From assembly GCF_003111685.1 (NCBI RefSeq), contig NZ_CP022190.1:1-64000 (forward strand): 64,000 bases of DNA. The letters are read 5' to 3'. The stretch is from Alloyangia pacifica (lineage in GTDB: Bacteria; Pseudomonadota; Alphaproteobacteria; Rhodobacterales; Rhodobacteraceae). This document shows positions 63,734-64,000 of the stretch, piece after piece. Made by a program: the position numbers and the translations under genes. Below the pieces are notes generated by a model. It was not told where the DNA came from. It did no database searches and worked only from the letters and a program-made list of their open reading frames with translations. Within the stretch, counting starts at the first letter, position 1; every line of letters starts with the position of its first letter.

Positions 63734-64000
63734 TCAGCTCGTCATGCCCATGGAGATCACCGTCACCGCGCGACGGTTCTTGGCGTAGCACGCTTCCTGC
63801 GAGCAGACCTCGATCGGGCGTTCCTTGCCATAGGAGATCTGGCGCAGGCGGCTCGAAGCGACGCCCTTGGAGATCAGGTATTCCATCACCGCGTTGGCGC
63901 GGCGTGCGCCGAGCGCGATGTTGTACTCGCGGGTGCCCTGCTCGTCGGCGTGTCCTTCGATCACCGCGAGGTAATCGGAGTTGGTCATCAGCCATTGCGC
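63734..64000 (-). CDS. pal: Peptidoglycan-associated lipoprotein Pal, 5' end beyond window
   Basis: 89 codons are visible, open at the right edge. OmpA-like domain that binds meso-DAP: DYLAVIEGHADEQGTREYN (ligand loop), ALGARRANAVMEYLISKGV, RLRQISYGKERPIEVCSQ and RRAVTVISMG. It ends 10 bases upstream of cpoB. The lipobox and the first half of the protein are outside the window. Confidence 0.95.
   Translation of the reverse strand, partial: AQWLMTNSDYLAVIEGHADEQGTREYNIALGARRANAVMEYLISKGVASSRLRQISYGKERPIEVCSQEACYAKNRRAVTVISMGMTS

Overview
The window is GC-rich alphaproteobacterial DNA. It most likely comes from the chromosome or a chromid of a Rhodobacterales/Roseobacter-group organism. The reasons are the hisS-hisZ-hisG overlap cluster with a short-form HisG, the single B12-dependent ribonucleotide reductase, a DUF1489 protein, the xdhABC operon joined to a BMP-type nucleoside ABC transporter, and the pal-cpoB-tilS-ftsH order. 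No rRNA, tRNA or CRISPR array was recognised.

Layout. (1) 1-2891: a peptide-type ABC substrate-binding protein (cut by the left edge) downstream of an AbgB-like M20 amidohydrolase, apparently one catabolic unit. (2) About 3270-28230: an accessory island that reads as a defence island eroded by insertion sequences. It holds a 5'-truncated IS256 transposase, an intact IS3-type element, a broken hipA, an intact three-gene CBASS operon (CD-NTase, E2-like protein, HNH-SAVED effector; 6741-9611), an IS66 tnpB remnant, a three-gene operon of AddB-like nuclease, AddA-like helicase-nuclease and HNH protein (10604-17822), a small gene with an in-frame amber codon, a restriction-endonuclease-like protein, an IS110 transposase, a coiled-coil protein followed by an HTH-AlbA_2 gene (broken by an IS5-type element with a TTAG duplication, a frameshift and a nonsense codon), a broken IS1182 transposase and an AAA+ ATPase. 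(3) 28265-31716: nrdJ, a DUF1489 protein and a YdcF/DUF218 protein. (4) 31808-41445: one long leftward transcription unit, xdhA-xdhB-xdhC-ABC ATPase-permease-permease-BMP lipoprotein, ending at a strong terminator. It couples import of purine nucleosides/bases to their oxidation. (5) 41654-47753: alpha/beta hydrolase, dnaE, a lipoprotein, slyX and a small hypothetical. (6) 47937-51171: hisS-hisZ-hisG, ending at a strong terminator. (7) 51252-55596: a YghU-type GST, then the 'ligase-associated' Lhr-type helicase and the PdeM phosphoesterase. (8) 55633-59374: folD, chorismate mutase, fhs (one-carbon folate pathway) and a MOSC protein. (9) 59497-64000: ftsH, tilS, cpoB and pal (cut by the right edge), all leftward.

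The most promising material for new biology is the AddB-like/AddA-like/HNH operon next to CBASS, and the coiled-coil plus HTH-AlbA_2 pair, which appears to have been inactivated several times over. A separate curiosity is a perfect-period 27-bp tandem repeat inside xdhB that adds five 9-residue units to the enzyme. All family names are from reading the sequence; no database search was run.
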